The notes beneath the pieces are model-generated. The model was given only the letters and a program-made list of their open reading frames with translations, ran no database searches and was not told where the DNA came from. 64,000 nt of DNA from Coprobacillus sp. (GTDB lineage: Bacteria; Bacillota_I; Bacilli_A; RFN20; CAG-826): NCBI GenBank assembly GCA_021203805.1, contig JAJQAM010000046.1, forward strand, positions 26,182 through 90,181. Direction: 5' to 3'. Made by a program: the position numbers and the translations under genes. Of the stretch, positions 45,485 to 54,971 are shown in pieces. How positions within the stretch are numbered: position 1 is the stretch's first letter; each line of letters opens with the position of its first letter.

Positions 45485-46603
45485 ATGAGTGAAGTCGTCG
45501 GACTTGTTAATTTACATTACTCGCCTTCTTTAGGCTCTCTCACCGCGCGTCGACCTTTTGGAACAGTCACCTTCCTAGGCCGATACGGCATTATGGATTT
45601 TACCCTTTCTAATTTCTCTAACTCCGGAATTAACGATATCTTAATCCTTGCAAAAAACTATGCCTACTCCATTCACTCCCATATCCAAAATGGTCAGGCC
45701 TGGATAAATAACACCAAAGCGGGCTATATTAGAACCGCGATTAACGAAAAGAGCATCAACGATCCAACCTTTAACACTGATATTGGAAATATCAATGCTA
45801 ACCTTGAACAGATTGATTTATTTAATACTCAGTACTTTGTGATCGCTCCTGTTCACTATCTTACCTCTATGGATTTCCGTCCGATTATTGATGAGCATCG
45901 AAGAAGCGGGGCCTCAATTACCATGGTCTATACGAGAGTGGATAACTCTCAGGGTAAGTTCCGTAACTGCACCTCAATTAAGCTTGATAAATCAAGAAAG
46001 ATTGTGAGAAGCGCTACCCCTCATAATAGCGCTCCCTCAATTGATGTATCTTTAGATACCTTTATCATTTCTAAAGATGCTCTTCTTGATCTCATCAAAA
46101 TGCAGAAGAGTATATCTACTCTTCTCTCCGTCTCAGATCTTATTAACTACTGCATTAATAACCATCTATTAACCGTGAACGCTTATAGACACACTAATAG
46201 AGTGTTTCCTATCTTCTCTCTTCATGATTATGTCGATGTCTCGATGCAGCTTCTTGACCATCAGACGAGAATGGAGCTCTTCCTTGATTGGTGGCCGATT
46301 TACACCACAACAAATAATACGCCGCCGTCACTATACGGCCCAAAAGCGGAAGTCTCTAACTCCTTTATCGCTAATGGAGCGATTATTAAAGGAAAAGTAG
46401 TGAACTCCATTATTTCCCGTGACGTTACAATTGAAGAAGGTGCGGTGGTGGAAGACTCGATTATCTTTACTAGGTCTCTTGTGGGTAAAGACGTTAAACT
46501 CTCAAACGCCATCTGCGATAAAGACGTCAAAATAAAACAAGTCAAAGAGCTCAGCGGTAGTGAAGATGAATTCCTTGTTATTGCTAAGGGAGTAACCGTT
46601 TAA
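45485..46603 (+). CDS. glgD: GlgD, regulatory partner of ADP-glucose pyrophosphorylase
   Basis: A 372-residue paralogue of GlgC. The GGKGTRL loop is replaced by SLGSLTARRPFGTVTFLGRYG (about 15-36), so it is likely non-catalytic and modulates GlgC, as in Bacillus/Geobacillus heterotetramers. The C-terminal hexapeptide-like repeats (NSIISRDVTIEEGAVVEDSII) remain. It starts two bases after glgC and overlaps glgA by one base. Confidence 0.95.
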   Translation: MSEVVGLVNLHYSPSLGSLTARRPFGTVTFLGRYGIMDFTLSNFSNSGINDILILAKNYAYSIHSHIQNGQAWINNTKAGYIRTAINEKSINDPTFNTDIGNINANLEQIDLFNTQYFVIAPVHYLTSMDFRPIIDEHRRSGASITMVYTRVDNSQGKFRNCTSIKLDKSRKIVRSATPHNSAPSIDVSLDTFIISKDALLDLIKMQKSISTLLSVSDLINYCINNHLLTVNAYRHTNRVFPIFSLHDYVDVSMQLLDHQTRMELFLDWWPIYTTTNNTPPSLYGPKAEVSNSFIANGAIIKGKVVNSIISRDVTIEEGAVVEDSIIFTRSLVGKDVKLSNAICDKDVKIKQVKELSGSEDEFLVIAKGVTV

Positions 46604-48036
46604 TGAAAATAGCGATGATTGCTTCTGAAGCGGTCCCTTACGCCAAAACGGGGGGACTAGGAGATGTCGTTTATTCTCTCTCAAAAGAGCTAAATAAACT
46701 CGGGGAAGAAACAGTAATTGTTCTCCCCTTTTATAAGTCAGTTCGCTCTAAGATTAAAGGCGCTCTTAAAGAAGTCAGTAGCTTTTATGTCAGTATGAGC
46801 TGGAGAAGAGAAAAAGCCACTATATATGAGACAAAATACGACGGAATTACTTACTTTTTAGTGGAAAATGCTCACTATTTTGATAGGGATGTGATGTATG
46901 GAGAATATGACGATGGGGAAAGATTTGCTTTCTTTACCCATGCCTGTAACCAGCTCTTTCCTGAAATCGGCTTTAAACCCGATATCATTCATGTTCATGA
47001 CTGGCAGGCCGGAATGCTTCCGGTTCTTATTAAAGAGCAAAACCAAGAGTTTTACATAGGCACTAAAGTAGTTTTTACCATTCATAACCCCGCTTTCCAG
47101 GGCCTCTTTCCTAAGATTGTTTTAGGAGACTTTTATAATCTTCCTGATTCTCTTTTTGATAACGGAAAGGTCCGCTTTAAAGACCAAGTTTCCACGATGA
47201 AAGCGGCGATTATCTACGCTGATAAAATTACCACTGTCTCCCCAAGTCACGCCGCGGAGCTTCTTACTCCAGAAGGCGGACAAGGTCTTGATCAAATCCT
47301 CAGGCTAAGGGAGTGGGATTTCTGCGGATTTCTTAACGGCGTGGATTACTCCGAGTTTGACCCTGAAACTGATGATATTATAAGCGCTAAATATAACTCC
47401 AAAAACTTTGCGGAGGGGAAAGCTAAAAATAAAGCCGCTCTTCTTAAAAGCATGCACCTAGTGGACACGGGTAAGCCTTTATTTGGAGTAGTGAGCCGCC
47501 TCACCTGGCAGAAGGGTATCGATTTACTCTTTGCCATGTGCTACGAAATGGCAAATAGAGGCTGTAATATTGTTATTCTTGGCTCAGGAGAATATAGCGT
47601 TGAGCAGAGAATGGAGCAGCTTCGCGCGACTTATCCTGATATAGTCGGTATCTATATTGGCTATAATGATGACCTTGCCCATCAGGTTTATGCCGCTTCT
47701 GACTTCTTCTTTATGCCCTCTCTATTTGAGCCGTGCGGTATTGGGCAAATGATCGCCCAAAAATACGGGGCTCTTCCGATTGTCCGTAGGACAGGAGGCC
47801 TTAGAGATAGCGTTATTAACTACGATGGATCAAATAAAGAGAGCGCTAACGGATTTGGCTTTGATTCCTATAGCCCTGATGAAGCGGTTAAAACCGCCAT
47901 CTTTGCCTATGACACCTGGTGGAATGTGACCTTAAGAAAAAAGCTTATGAAAAACGCGATGACTGTGGATCACTCCTGGAAGCAGTCAGCGACTCTATAT
48001 CTCGGCCTATATAGGTCGATAGCAGCGAGAAAATAA
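46603..48036 (+). CDS. glgA: Glycogen synthase
   Basis: A 477-residue GT5 glycosyltransferase that extends alpha-1,4-glucan from ADP-glucose. The N-terminal KTGGLGDV loop (about 16-23) binds ADP-glucose, HDWQAGMLPVLI follows, and the C-terminal half has VSRLTWQKGIDLL and the catalytic EPCGIGQMIAQKYG motif (about 376). Neither branching enzyme nor phosphorylase lies in the window. Confidence 0.97.
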   Translation: MKIAMIASEAVPYAKTGGLGDVVYSLSKELNKLGEETVIVLPFYKSVRSKIKGALKEVSSFYVSMSWRREKATIYETKYDGITYFLVENAHYFDRDVMYGEYDDGERFAFFTHACNQLFPEIGFKPDIIHVHDWQAGMLPVLIKEQNQEFYIGTKVVFTIHNPAFQGLFPKIVLGDFYNLPDSLFDNGKVRFKDQVSTMKAAIIYADKITTVSPSHAAELLTPEGGQGLDQILRLREWDFCGFLNGVDYSEFDPETDDIISAKYNSKNFAEGKAKNKAALLKSMHLVDTGKPLFGVVSRLTWQKGIDLLFAMCYEMANRGCNIVILGSGEYSVEQRMEQLRATYPDIVGIYIGYNDDLAHQVYAASDFFFMPSLFEPCGIGQMIAQKYGALPIVRRTGGLRDSVINYDGSNKESANGFGFDSYSPDEAVKTAIFAYDTWWNVTLRKKLMKNAMTVDHSWKQSATLYLGLYRSIAARK

Positions 48037-50433
48037 ATGGGATACGACTATAAAAATATAGAAGCAAAATGGAGGAAAAAATGGGAGGAGTGCAATGCTT
48101 TTTACTGCGACACCCATGATTTTAGTAAACCTAAATACTATGTTTTAGATATGTTCCCTTACCCTAGCGGAGAGGGTCTTCACGTGGGCCATCCCGAAGG
48201 ATATACCGCGAGTGATATCGTCGCCCGAATGAAAAGGATGCAGGGCTATAATGTCCTTCACCCCATTGGCTGGGACGCCTTTGGACTACCAGCGGAGCAG
48301 TACGCGATTAAAACTAATAATCCTCCTAGCGAGTTTACCTATAGAAATATTGCCCGCTTTAAGGAGCAGATTAAGATGCTAGGCTTCTCTTACGACTGGG
48401 ATAAAGAGATCGCCACATGTGACCCATCATATTATAAGTGGACCCAGTGGATTTTTATTAAGCTCTATGAGAACGGTCTCGCTTATGTCGACTATAAACC
48501 AGTAAACTTCTGCCCCGAGCTTGGAACGGTTCTTGCCAATGAAGAAGTAATTGACGGAAAAAGCGAAGTAGGCGGCTTCCCTGTTATTCGTAAGAATATG
48601 AGGCAGTGGGTCCTTAAAATTACTGACTACGCTGATCGGCTTCTTGATGATTTAGAGCTTCTCGACTGGCCTAGCTCCACCGTGGAAATGCAAAAAAACT
48701 GGATAGGTAAGTCTTACGGCGCGGAGATTACCTTTAAGGTAAAAGGAAGCGAGGAATCATTTAAAGTCTTCACCACAAGAGCGGATACGCTTTATGGGTG
48801 CACCTACTGCTGCCTAGCTCCCGAGCACCCCTTAGTGCTTAAAGTGACCACTCCTGAGCAGAGAAAAGAAGTCGAAGAATATATAAATCTTGTCTCATCC
48901 CGCTCTGATATGGAAAGAACAGAGCTTAATAAAGATAAGACTGGAGTCTTTACCGGAGCGTATGCTATTAACCCTATAAACGGGAAAGAAGTTCCTATCT
49001 ATATCGCGGACTATGTCCTTGCTAGCTACGGAACAGGCGCTGTTATGGCGGTTCCCGCTCATGACCAAAGAGACTATGAGTTTGCAAGTAAATATCATCT
49101 CCCAATGATTCAGGTTTTAAAGGGAGATATATCTGGGTCTGCGATGGTTGAGGACGCTCCTCATATTAATAGCGAAGACGCTAATGGACTAGGAATAGAG
49201 GACGCTAAAAAAGTAGTGATAAAGAAACTCGTTTCTTTAGGCGCGGGAAAAGAGAAAGTAACCTACCGCCTAAGAGACTGGCTTTTCTCTCGTCAGAGAT
49301 ATTGGGGCGAGCCTATCCCCACAGTTACTCTTGAAGATGGAAGTATTATCTCTATATCCACTGATGAGCTTCCTCTTGAGCTTCCTCCCCTTAAGGAATA
49401 TAAGCCAAGCGGAACGGGAGAGTCTCCCCTTGTGCACGCTAAAGACTGGCTTAATGTCACTATAGATGGAAGGAAAGGAACTAGAGAAACTAACACCATG
49501 CCTCAGTGGGCGGGCTCATGCTGGTATTATCTTAGATATATCGACCCCCATAACGATAAAGAAATTGCGGATAAAAAGCTCCTTGATCACTGGCTTCCAG
49601 TGGACCTATATATCGGAGGAAGCGAGCACGCTGTCCTTCATCTTCTCTACGCGAGGTTTTGGCATAAATTCCTCTATGACATTAATGTAGTGACCTGTAA
49701 AGAGCCTTTCCAGCGCCTTTTCCATCAAGGAATGATTCTTGGAGAAAACGGAGAGAAGATGAGTAAATCAAAAGGGAACGTCGTTAACCCAGATGAGTGC
49801 GTAAAGCGATACGGCGCGGACGCTCTTAGACTCTACGAGATGTTTATGGGACCGCTTGAAGATTCACTCCCTTGGAGTGAAAGAGGCCTAGAAGGAGCTA
49901 AGCGCTACCTCGATAGAGTGTATCGTTTATTTGAGTCTCCTCTTAAAGAAAAGATAACATCAGATAATAACCCAGGGCTTGACTATATCTATAACTACAC
50001 CGTAAAGAAAGTAACTGATGACTATGAGAACCTTCAGTTTAACACTGCAATTAGTGCTCTTATGGTGCTTACTAACGAATTCTATAAAGCGGAGACTATT
50101 CCGCTTAGCTATATCGAAGGCTTTATTAAGCTTCTTGATCCCGTCGCTCCCTTTGTGTGCGAAGAGATTTGGAATATGCTTGGTCACGAAAATCTCATTA
50201 CGTATGAGCCTTGGCCGGTCTATGATGAGTCTAAACTAGCCCAGGACATCGTTCATATAGCGGTCCAGGTAAACGGAAAACTACGCGATACATTTGACGC
50301 GCCAATCGATAGCGAGGATAATGTACTTAAAGAGATGGCGCTATCCTGCGATAACGTAAAGCATCACATAGAAGGACACGAAATAAGAAAAATAATCGTT
50401 GTCAAAAACAAAATCGTCAATATTGTTCTTTAA
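48037..50433 (+). CDS. leuS: Leucyl-tRNA synthetase
   Basis: A 798-residue class I synthetase. HIGH is HVGH (about 45), the editing domain lies at about 220-400 with [19 protein letters not shown], and KMSKS is intact ([11 protein letters not shown], about 575). The Bacterial C-terminal domain is present. It starts directly at the end of glgA without a gap and no clear Shine-Dalgarno sequence, so it is read from the glgA transcript. Confidence 0.98.
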   Translation: MGYDYKNIEAKWRKKWEECNAFYCDTHDFSKPKYYVLDMFPYPSGEGLHVGHPEGYTASDIVARMKRMQGYNVLHPIGWDAFGLPAEQYAIKTNNPPSEFTYRNIARFKEQIKMLGFSYDWDKEIATCDPSYYKWTQWIFIKLYENGLAYVDYKPVNFCPELGTVLANEEVIDGKSEVGGFPVIRKNMRQWVLKITDYADRLLDDLELLDWPSSTVEMQKNWIGKSYGAEITFKVKGSEESFKVFTTRADTLYGCTYCCLAPEHPLVLKVTTPEQRKEVEEYINLVSSRSDMERTELNKDKTGVFTGAYAINPINGKEVPIYIADYVLASYGTGAVMAVPAHDQRDYEFASKYHLPMIQVLKGDISGSAMVEDAPHINSEDANGLGIEDAKKVVIKKLVSLGAGKEKVTYRLRDWLFSRQRYWGEPIPTVTLEDGSIISISTDELPLELPPLKEYKPSGTGESPLVHAKDWLNVTIDGRKGTRETNTMPQWAGSCWYYLRYIDPHNDKEIADKKLLDHWLPVDLYIGGSEHAVLHLLYARFWHKFLYDINVVTCKEPFQRLFHQGMILGENGEKMSKSKGNVVNPDECVKRYGADALRLYEMFMGPLEDSLPWSERGLEGAKRYLDRVYRLFESPLKEKITSDNNPGLDYIYNYTVKKVTDDYENLQFNTAISALMVLTNEFYKAETIPLSYIEGFIKLLDPVAPFVCEEIWNMLGHENLITYEPWPVYDESKLAQDIVHIAVQVNGKLRDTFDAPIDSEDNVLKEMALSCDNVKHHIEGHEIRKIIVVKNKIVNIVL

Positions 50434-50480
50434 TTTTAGTAACATGGGACCCTTAGCGGCCTATAGGGAGGAAATTAAAA

Positions 50481-51245
50481 ATGAATTTAATGGTGGACGT
50501 GGGTAACTCCACAGTTGTCCTTGCCCTTTTTGAGGGCAGTGACATTAAAGCAAAGTTTAAAATTAAGACGGACACTCATATGAGTCAAAGCGAAATCGAA
50601 GTGGAAATTCGTTCGCTTTTTTCTTCGCGTGATTTGCCCTTATCAGTAGTTAAAAGCATCGTCTATTCAAGCGTTGTCCCAGTGCTGAATCATAGCATTA
50701 AAGAAGCTTTAGCTTCTTTATTTAACGCTGATATTCTTACTATTGGAGCGGGCACTAAAACGGGACTAGCTCTTCTTATTGATTCCCCTAGTGAAGTGGG
50801 AAATGACCTAGTCGCGGATCTAGTCGCCGCTAAGTTTGTATATGGAGCCCCCGCTCTTATCGTCGATATGGGAACGGCGACGAAGTTCCTCTTCCTTGAT
50901 AAAAACGGTGCCTTTAGCTCCGCTCATATTGTCCCGGGCCTAGTTAAAAGCGCGAATAATCTTAAAGAATCCGCCTTCCTTCTTCCGGAGGTAGGCCTAG
51001 AAAAACCCAAAGGCTTTATTGCGAAGAATACGATCGATGCCATTAATAACGGAATCATCTATTCAAACGCGGAAATGATTAAAGGCATGGCGAGGGAGTA
51101 TAAAAAGGCCTACGGCTATGACTTTAAAGTAATTATTACCGGAGGATGCGCTAATCTTGTCACGGATTTACTCTCCTTTCCTTTTACCTATGATGAGGAT
51201 CTACTCATTAAGGGACTAAATATCATATTAGAAAAGAATAAATAA
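50481..51245 (+). CDS. coaX: Type III pantothenate kinase
   Basis: A 254-residue ASKHA-fold enzyme that phosphorylates pantothenate in CoA synthesis. The phosphate loop DVGNSTVVLALF (about 5-16), the DMGTATKFL motif (about 133-141) and GAGTKTGLAL (about 93) match CoaX. AGGGAGG precedes the ATG. It overlaps the S-component/dipeptidase gene by one base, which suggests pantothenate-related use. Confidence 0.95.
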   Translation: MNLMVDVGNSTVVLALFEGSDIKAKFKIKTDTHMSQSEIEVEIRSLFSSRDLPLSVVKSIVYSSVVPVLNHSIKEALASLFNADILTIGAGTKTGLALLIDSPSEVGNDLVADLVAAKFVYGAPALIVDMGTATKFLFLDKNGAFSSAHIVPGLVKSANNLKESAFLLPEVGLEKPKGFIAKNTIDAINNGIIYSNAEMIKGMAREYKKAYGYDFKVIITGGCANLVTDLLSFPFTYDEDLLIKGLNIILEKNK

Positions 51246-53251
51246 TGACTAATAAAGCCATCTATAAAATGACAACATATGCAATGATAATTGCCATCAT
51301 TGCGGTTATGACTTTCATTCCTGAGGTTGGCTATATCTCAATCGGTGGAGTCATCTCTTTTACCACTGTCCATGTCGTGGTCTTAATATGCGCCATGGTC
51401 TTTGGCTGGCAGGAAGCCTTTGTCGCGGGTATTACCATGGGAGTGTGCTCCCTAATTAAAGCCGCGGCCATGCCTCAATCGGTTTTTGACCCCGACTTTA
51501 TTAATCCCTTTATATCCGTTCTTCCTAGAGCGATATTTGGCTTAGCTGCGGGTTTTACTTATGAAGGAATTAATAAAATTCCTTCACGCGGAGCGAAATA
51601 CACCCTTGCGATTATCGCCGCTCCTGTATTAACATTATTTCATTCAGTCATAACATTATCATGTTATTGGCTATGGGATTATCTATGGTTTCCGATTCAT
51701 GAAGGGACGATGATGGCCCTCTTATCGACGATATTTACCGTTAACGGCCTGATTGAAATGGGAATAGCTCTTGTTCTCGTGCCCTCGATCTCACTAGGCG
51801 TCGCCGCTGGTCTACACGGGAAAAACCATGGAATGAAATTTGAAGAACTACTAAGGAGAAAGAAAACAATGTATCCAAAACTTGTAAAAGACTACGAGAC
51901 TCCTCTTAAAGAGAACCTCGTTAAATTCTGCGCGATTAACTCCGCTTATGATGAAGCGAGTAGTGACGAGGCTAATCCCTACGGACTAGGCGTTACCAAA
52001 GCTCTTAACTTTATTAAAGATTTAGCGACTTCTGACGGCTTTCGGGCCACCATCTACGATAATCAGGTATGCGAAATCCTTATAGGTGAGGGAGAAAAGA
52101 ATATTACGATTATGTCTCACTGTGACACAGTCCCCGCGGGAGACGGCTGGGAAGGGGATCCCTTTACGGTCCGCGAGGAAGACGGAATTCTTTACGGTAG
52201 AGGCGTCTCTGATGATAAAGGGCCAACACTCTCGGCGTATTACGCCGTTAAAGCTCTAAGCGATAATCATATGCTTGGTAACTATCAGGTAAGAATTCTT
52301 GTCGGTGGGAATGAAGAGAGAGGCTCTAGCGAGCTTAAATACTATTTTCACACTTTAAATAAAGCGCAGCCGACATACGGCTTTACTCCAGATAGCGATT
52401 TCCCTCTCGTCTACGGTGAAAAAGGAATGATTAACTATATGGTAAGAGGAAAGGTTGATATCCCAGGGGTAAAGTCTATAAAAGCAGGGACTGCTTTTAA
52501 CGCGGTTATTGATAAGTGCTCTATTACAATGGAGGGTGGAGAAAAGCTTGCCGCTCTACTAGCGGAAGATAATATTCCTTATAGCCTAGAAAAAGGTGAA
52601 GAAGGCGATGAAGTCATAGTCTATGGGAAAAGCGCTCATGGATCAATGCCTGAAAAAGGCATAAACGCTGGAATGCTTGGGCTTAAATATCTATCTAAGC
52701 TATACCCAGAATGCGAGATTAAAGTACTCGCTAAAAACTATGAAAACGTCAATGGACTTGGAATTGGAGGATATGCTAGCTCCTCTGTCTTTGGCCTAAA
52801 TACTCTTAACGTTGGTATTATTACCTATGAAAATGGAGAGCTTATTATGGCGGTTAATTTCCGTCATGGCGAGACCACTGACCCGGAAGTAGTGATGAAA
52901 AATATAGAGGAAAATACCGCTCCATTTGAAGCTAAATTTATGGGAACGGATAAGTTACTTTATTATCCTACAGACTCTCCACTTGTGAAGACCCTTTTAA
53001 AGGCCTATCGAGATGAGACAGGAGACATCTCGACTCAGCCTTACGCTATCGGCGGAGGCACCTATGCTAAGGAAGCGGATAATGTCGTGGCCTTTGGAAT
53101 TGAGAAGGCGGATTTTGATACCTATATGCACTCTAATAAAGAAAGAGTAAAAGTAAGTGCTCTTAATGAAGCGATGGCTATCTATGCTCATGCCATTGTC
53201 GATCTAGGAAAATTAATTGAAAATGAGAACGAAGTACAAAGCGTGGGCTAA
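51245..53251 (+). CDS. ECF transporter S component fused to M20 (PepV-type) dipeptidase
   Basis: A 668-residue two-part protein. Residues about 1-200 form six hydrophobic helices with an ECF S-component look (ISIGGVISFTTVHV, MGVCSLIKA); after coaX this resembles PanT-like pantothenate uptake. From residue 209 (MYPKLVKDYE) to the end it is a PepV/carnosinase-type M20 peptidase with HCDTVPAG, the GRGVSDDKGP metal motif and NEERGS. At the join, AAGGAG (51853-51858) lies ten bases before an in-frame ATG at 51869, so the peptidase may also be made alone (461 residues). Both halves have their usual full length. Confidence 0.85.
   Translation: MTNKAIYKMTTYAMIIAIIAVMTFIPEVGYISIGGVISFTTVHVVVLICAMVFGWQEAFVAGITMGVCSLIKAAAMPQSVFDPDFINPFISVLPRAIFGLAAGFTYEGINKIPSRGAKYTLAIIAAPVLTLFHSVITLSCYWLWDYLWFPIHEGTMMALLSTIFTVNGLIEMGIALVLVPSISLGVAAGLHGKNHGMKFEELLRRKKTMYPKLVKDYETPLKENLVKFCAINSAYDEASSDEANPYGLGVTKALNFIKDLATSDGFRATIYDNQVCEILIGEGEKNITIMSHCDTVPAGDGWEGDPFTVREEDGILYGRGVSDDKGPTLSAYYAVKALSDNHMLGNYQVRILVGGNEERGSSELKYYFHTLNKAQPTYGFTPDSDFPLVYGEKGMINYMVRGKVDIPGVKSIKAGTAFNAVIDKCSITMEGGEKLAALLAEDNIPYSLEKGEEGDEVIVYGKSAHGSMPEKGINAGMLGLKYLSKLYPECEIKVLAKNYENVNGLGIGGYASSSVFGLNTLNVGIITYENGELIMAVNFRHGETTDPEVVMKNIEENTAPFEAKFMGTDKLLYYPTDSPLVKTLLKAYRDETGDISTQPYAIGGGTYAKEADNVVAFGIEKADFDTYMHSNKERVKVSALNEAMAIYAHAIVDLGKLIENENEVQSVG
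51869..53251 (+). CDS. Possible separate translation product: PepV-type dipeptidase
   Basis: Same reading frame as the fusion, started at the internal ATG with its own AAGGAG ten bases upstream. The product (MYPKLVKDYETPLKEN...) has the normal N-terminus and length of a free PepV dipeptidase. Whether it is translated alone, only in the fusion or both cannot be decided by sequence. Confidence 0.35.
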   Translation: MYPKLVKDYETPLKENLVKFCAINSAYDEASSDEANPYGLGVTKALNFIKDLATSDGFRATIYDNQVCEILIGEGEKNITIMSHCDTVPAGDGWEGDPFTVREEDGILYGRGVSDDKGPTLSAYYAVKALSDNHMLGNYQVRILVGGNEERGSSELKYYFHTLNKAQPTYGFTPDSDFPLVYGEKGMINYMVRGKVDIPGVKSIKAGTAFNAVIDKCSITMEGGEKLAALLAEDNIPYSLEKGEEGDEVIVYGKSAHGSMPEKGINAGMLGLKYLSKLYPECEIKVLAKNYENVNGLGIGGYASSSVFGLNTLNVGIITYENGELIMAVNFRHGETTDPEVVMKNIEENTAPFEAKFMGTDKLLYYPTDSPLVKTLLKAYRDETGDISTQPYAIGGGTYAKEADNVVAFGIEKADFDTYMHSNKERVKVSALNEAMAIYAHAIVDLGKLIENENEVQSVG

Positions 53252-53828
53252 ACCGCTTTTAGATGAAAACCCAGAAATTGTTTTAGATAATAATAGACTT
53301 ATTTCCCAAGCGGATTATTATTTAGAAATCGGCTCTGGAAAAGGGAAATTTCTTTCAGAAATGGCCTCGAATTATCCTAATTTAACTTTTATTGGAGTGG
53401 AAAAGAATATCACTGTCGCGGGCTACTGCCTTAAAAAAATCCTTGAGTCGGGCGTAAATAACGCCTTTTTATATCCCGAGGATATTAATTTAGTGCTCCC
53501 TGATATTCCTAGTGAGTCTATTCTCTCTATTTTTCTTAATTTTTCTGACCCCTGGCCAAAGGCAAGACATGAAAAGAGAAGACTAACCACTCCAGGGCTT
53601 ATTGATGAGTATTATAGAGTTCTGAAGAAAGACGCTCATCTCTATTTCAAAACAGATAATGCTGATTTATATAATTATTCCCTTGATCAGTTTAAAAATT
53701 CACATTTTCTTACCGAAAATATGAATGAGGACTATAATAGTATAGATAGTTTTGACACAGAAACAGAATACGAGCTCAAAGCAAAAGAAAAAGGACAAAA
53801 GATATATCGTATAATTCTAAAAAAATAA
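53223..53828 (+). CDS. trmB: tRNA (guanine-46-N7)-methyltransferase
   Basis: A 201-residue class I methyltransferase. The TrmB signatures are DYYLEIGSGKGKFL (about 35-48), GVEKN, the FSDPWPKARHEKRRL block (about 113-127) and the C-terminal YELKAKEKGQKIYRI (about 185). The ATG at 53223 is preferred to a TTG two codons before. It overlaps the dipeptidase gene by 29 bases. Confidence 0.95.
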   Translation: MRTKYKAWAKPLLDENPEIVLDNNRLISQADYYLEIGSGKGKFLSEMASNYPNLTFIGVEKNITVAGYCLKKILESGVNNAFLYPEDINLVLPDIPSESILSIFLNFSDPWPKARHEKRRLTTPGLIDEYYRVLKKDAHLYFKTDNADLYNYSLDQFKNSHFLTENMNEDYNSIDSFDTETEYELKAKEKGQKIYRIILKK

Positions 53829-53846
53829 GATAGAAACTAGGCAGTT

Positions 53847-54956
53847 ATGGAAGAGATTGAAGTTAAACTTAAAGAAGAAGGAAAAATATCGCGTCTTACC
53901 AATAAGACCTTTAAATTTGATCCTAAACTTGGAGAAGGCTACTATTCCGCTAATTATTTTCTAAAAACAAGAGAAATAGTGGCTAAGCTTGCTCCTAATC
54001 ATAGAGTAACTATGCAGTGGTTTCAGCGCCGCGATAATGTGATGCTATGCGGAATTGATGAAGCGATTGCCATTTTGCATACTTTTTCCCCGCATCCCGA
54101 GGATCTTGAGATTGTCGCCCTTAATGATGGCGATATGATAAGTGCTGAGGAGCCAGTTTTAAAAGTAACTGGGAAATACGAAGATTTTGGTTTTCTTGAA
54201 AGCGTTATTGATGGAGTCCTTGCGAGACGATCAAGCGTTGCCACTAACACCAAAGAAGTTTTAGACGCCGCTGGGTCCACCCCAGTATTTTCGATGGCGG
54301 ACCGTCAGGATGACTATCTCACTCAGGTGGGCGATGGATATGCTTCTTATGTCGCTGGAATTAATAGAGTCTCCACTGACGCTCAAGGCGAGTGGTGGGG
54401 AGGTAAGGGAATGGGGACGATGCCTCATGCCCTAATTCAGATATGCGGAGGCGATCTCTGTAAGGCGGGAGATTTATACTACAATATGTTTCCTGAAAAT
54501 GGAGTGACATCACTTGTTGATTATAACAATGATGTGGTTAGTGACTCCCTTAAACTTGCTCGTCATCTAGGCACTAAACTCCATGCCGTGAGAGTGGATA
54601 CTTCCTCCTCTTTAATCGATCATTATTTTGATGATAAAGACACAAGTGGGTTTGATCCACATGGCGTTTGTAAAGAGCTTATCTTTGCTCTTCGTAACGC
54701 TCTTGACGCAGAAGGTTTTACTTATGTTGATATTGTGGTGTCTAGCTCCTTCTCTAAAGAAAAGATTAAAGAATGGACAAGTCTAGGGGTTCCGGTGTCG
54801 ATGTACGGCGTTGGAACATCGCTTGTTAATAATACAACTTGCGGATTTGTGGGAGACCTTGTCGTCCTTGACGGCAAGGATGAAGCGAAAGTTGGAAGAT
54901 ATAATATTCCTTCTTCCCGCCTTGAAAAAGTCCCTTATCCTATTTACAATAGGTAA
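53847..54956 (+). CDS. pncB: Nicotinate phosphoribosyltransferase
   Basis: A 369-residue enzyme that joins nicotinate and PRPP to make nicotinate mononucleotide for NAD salvage. The RRSSVATNTKEVL segment (about 127-139), GTMPHALIQ (about 189) and the PRPP/phosphate-binding VSMYGVGTSL (about 321) match the NAPRTase family. It is part of a vitamin-cofactor run with coaX and trmB. Confidence 0.85.
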   Translation: MEEIEVKLKEEGKISRLTNKTFKFDPKLGEGYYSANYFLKTREIVAKLAPNHRVTMQWFQRRDNVMLCGIDEAIAILHTFSPHPEDLEIVALNDGDMISAEEPVLKVTGKYEDFGFLESVIDGVLARRSSVATNTKEVLDAAGSTPVFSMADRQDDYLTQVGDGYASYVAGINRVSTDAQGEWWGGKGMGTMPHALIQICGGDLCKAGDLYYNMFPENGVTSLVDYNNDVVSDSLKLARHLGTKLHAVRVDTSSSLIDHYFDDKDTSGFDPHGVCKELIFALRNALDAEGFTYVDIVVSSSFSKEKIKEWTSLGVPVSMYGVGTSLVNNTTCGFVGDLVVLDGKDEAKVGRYNIPSSRLEKVPYPIYNR

Positions 54957-54971
54957 AGTTAGGAATTAAGT

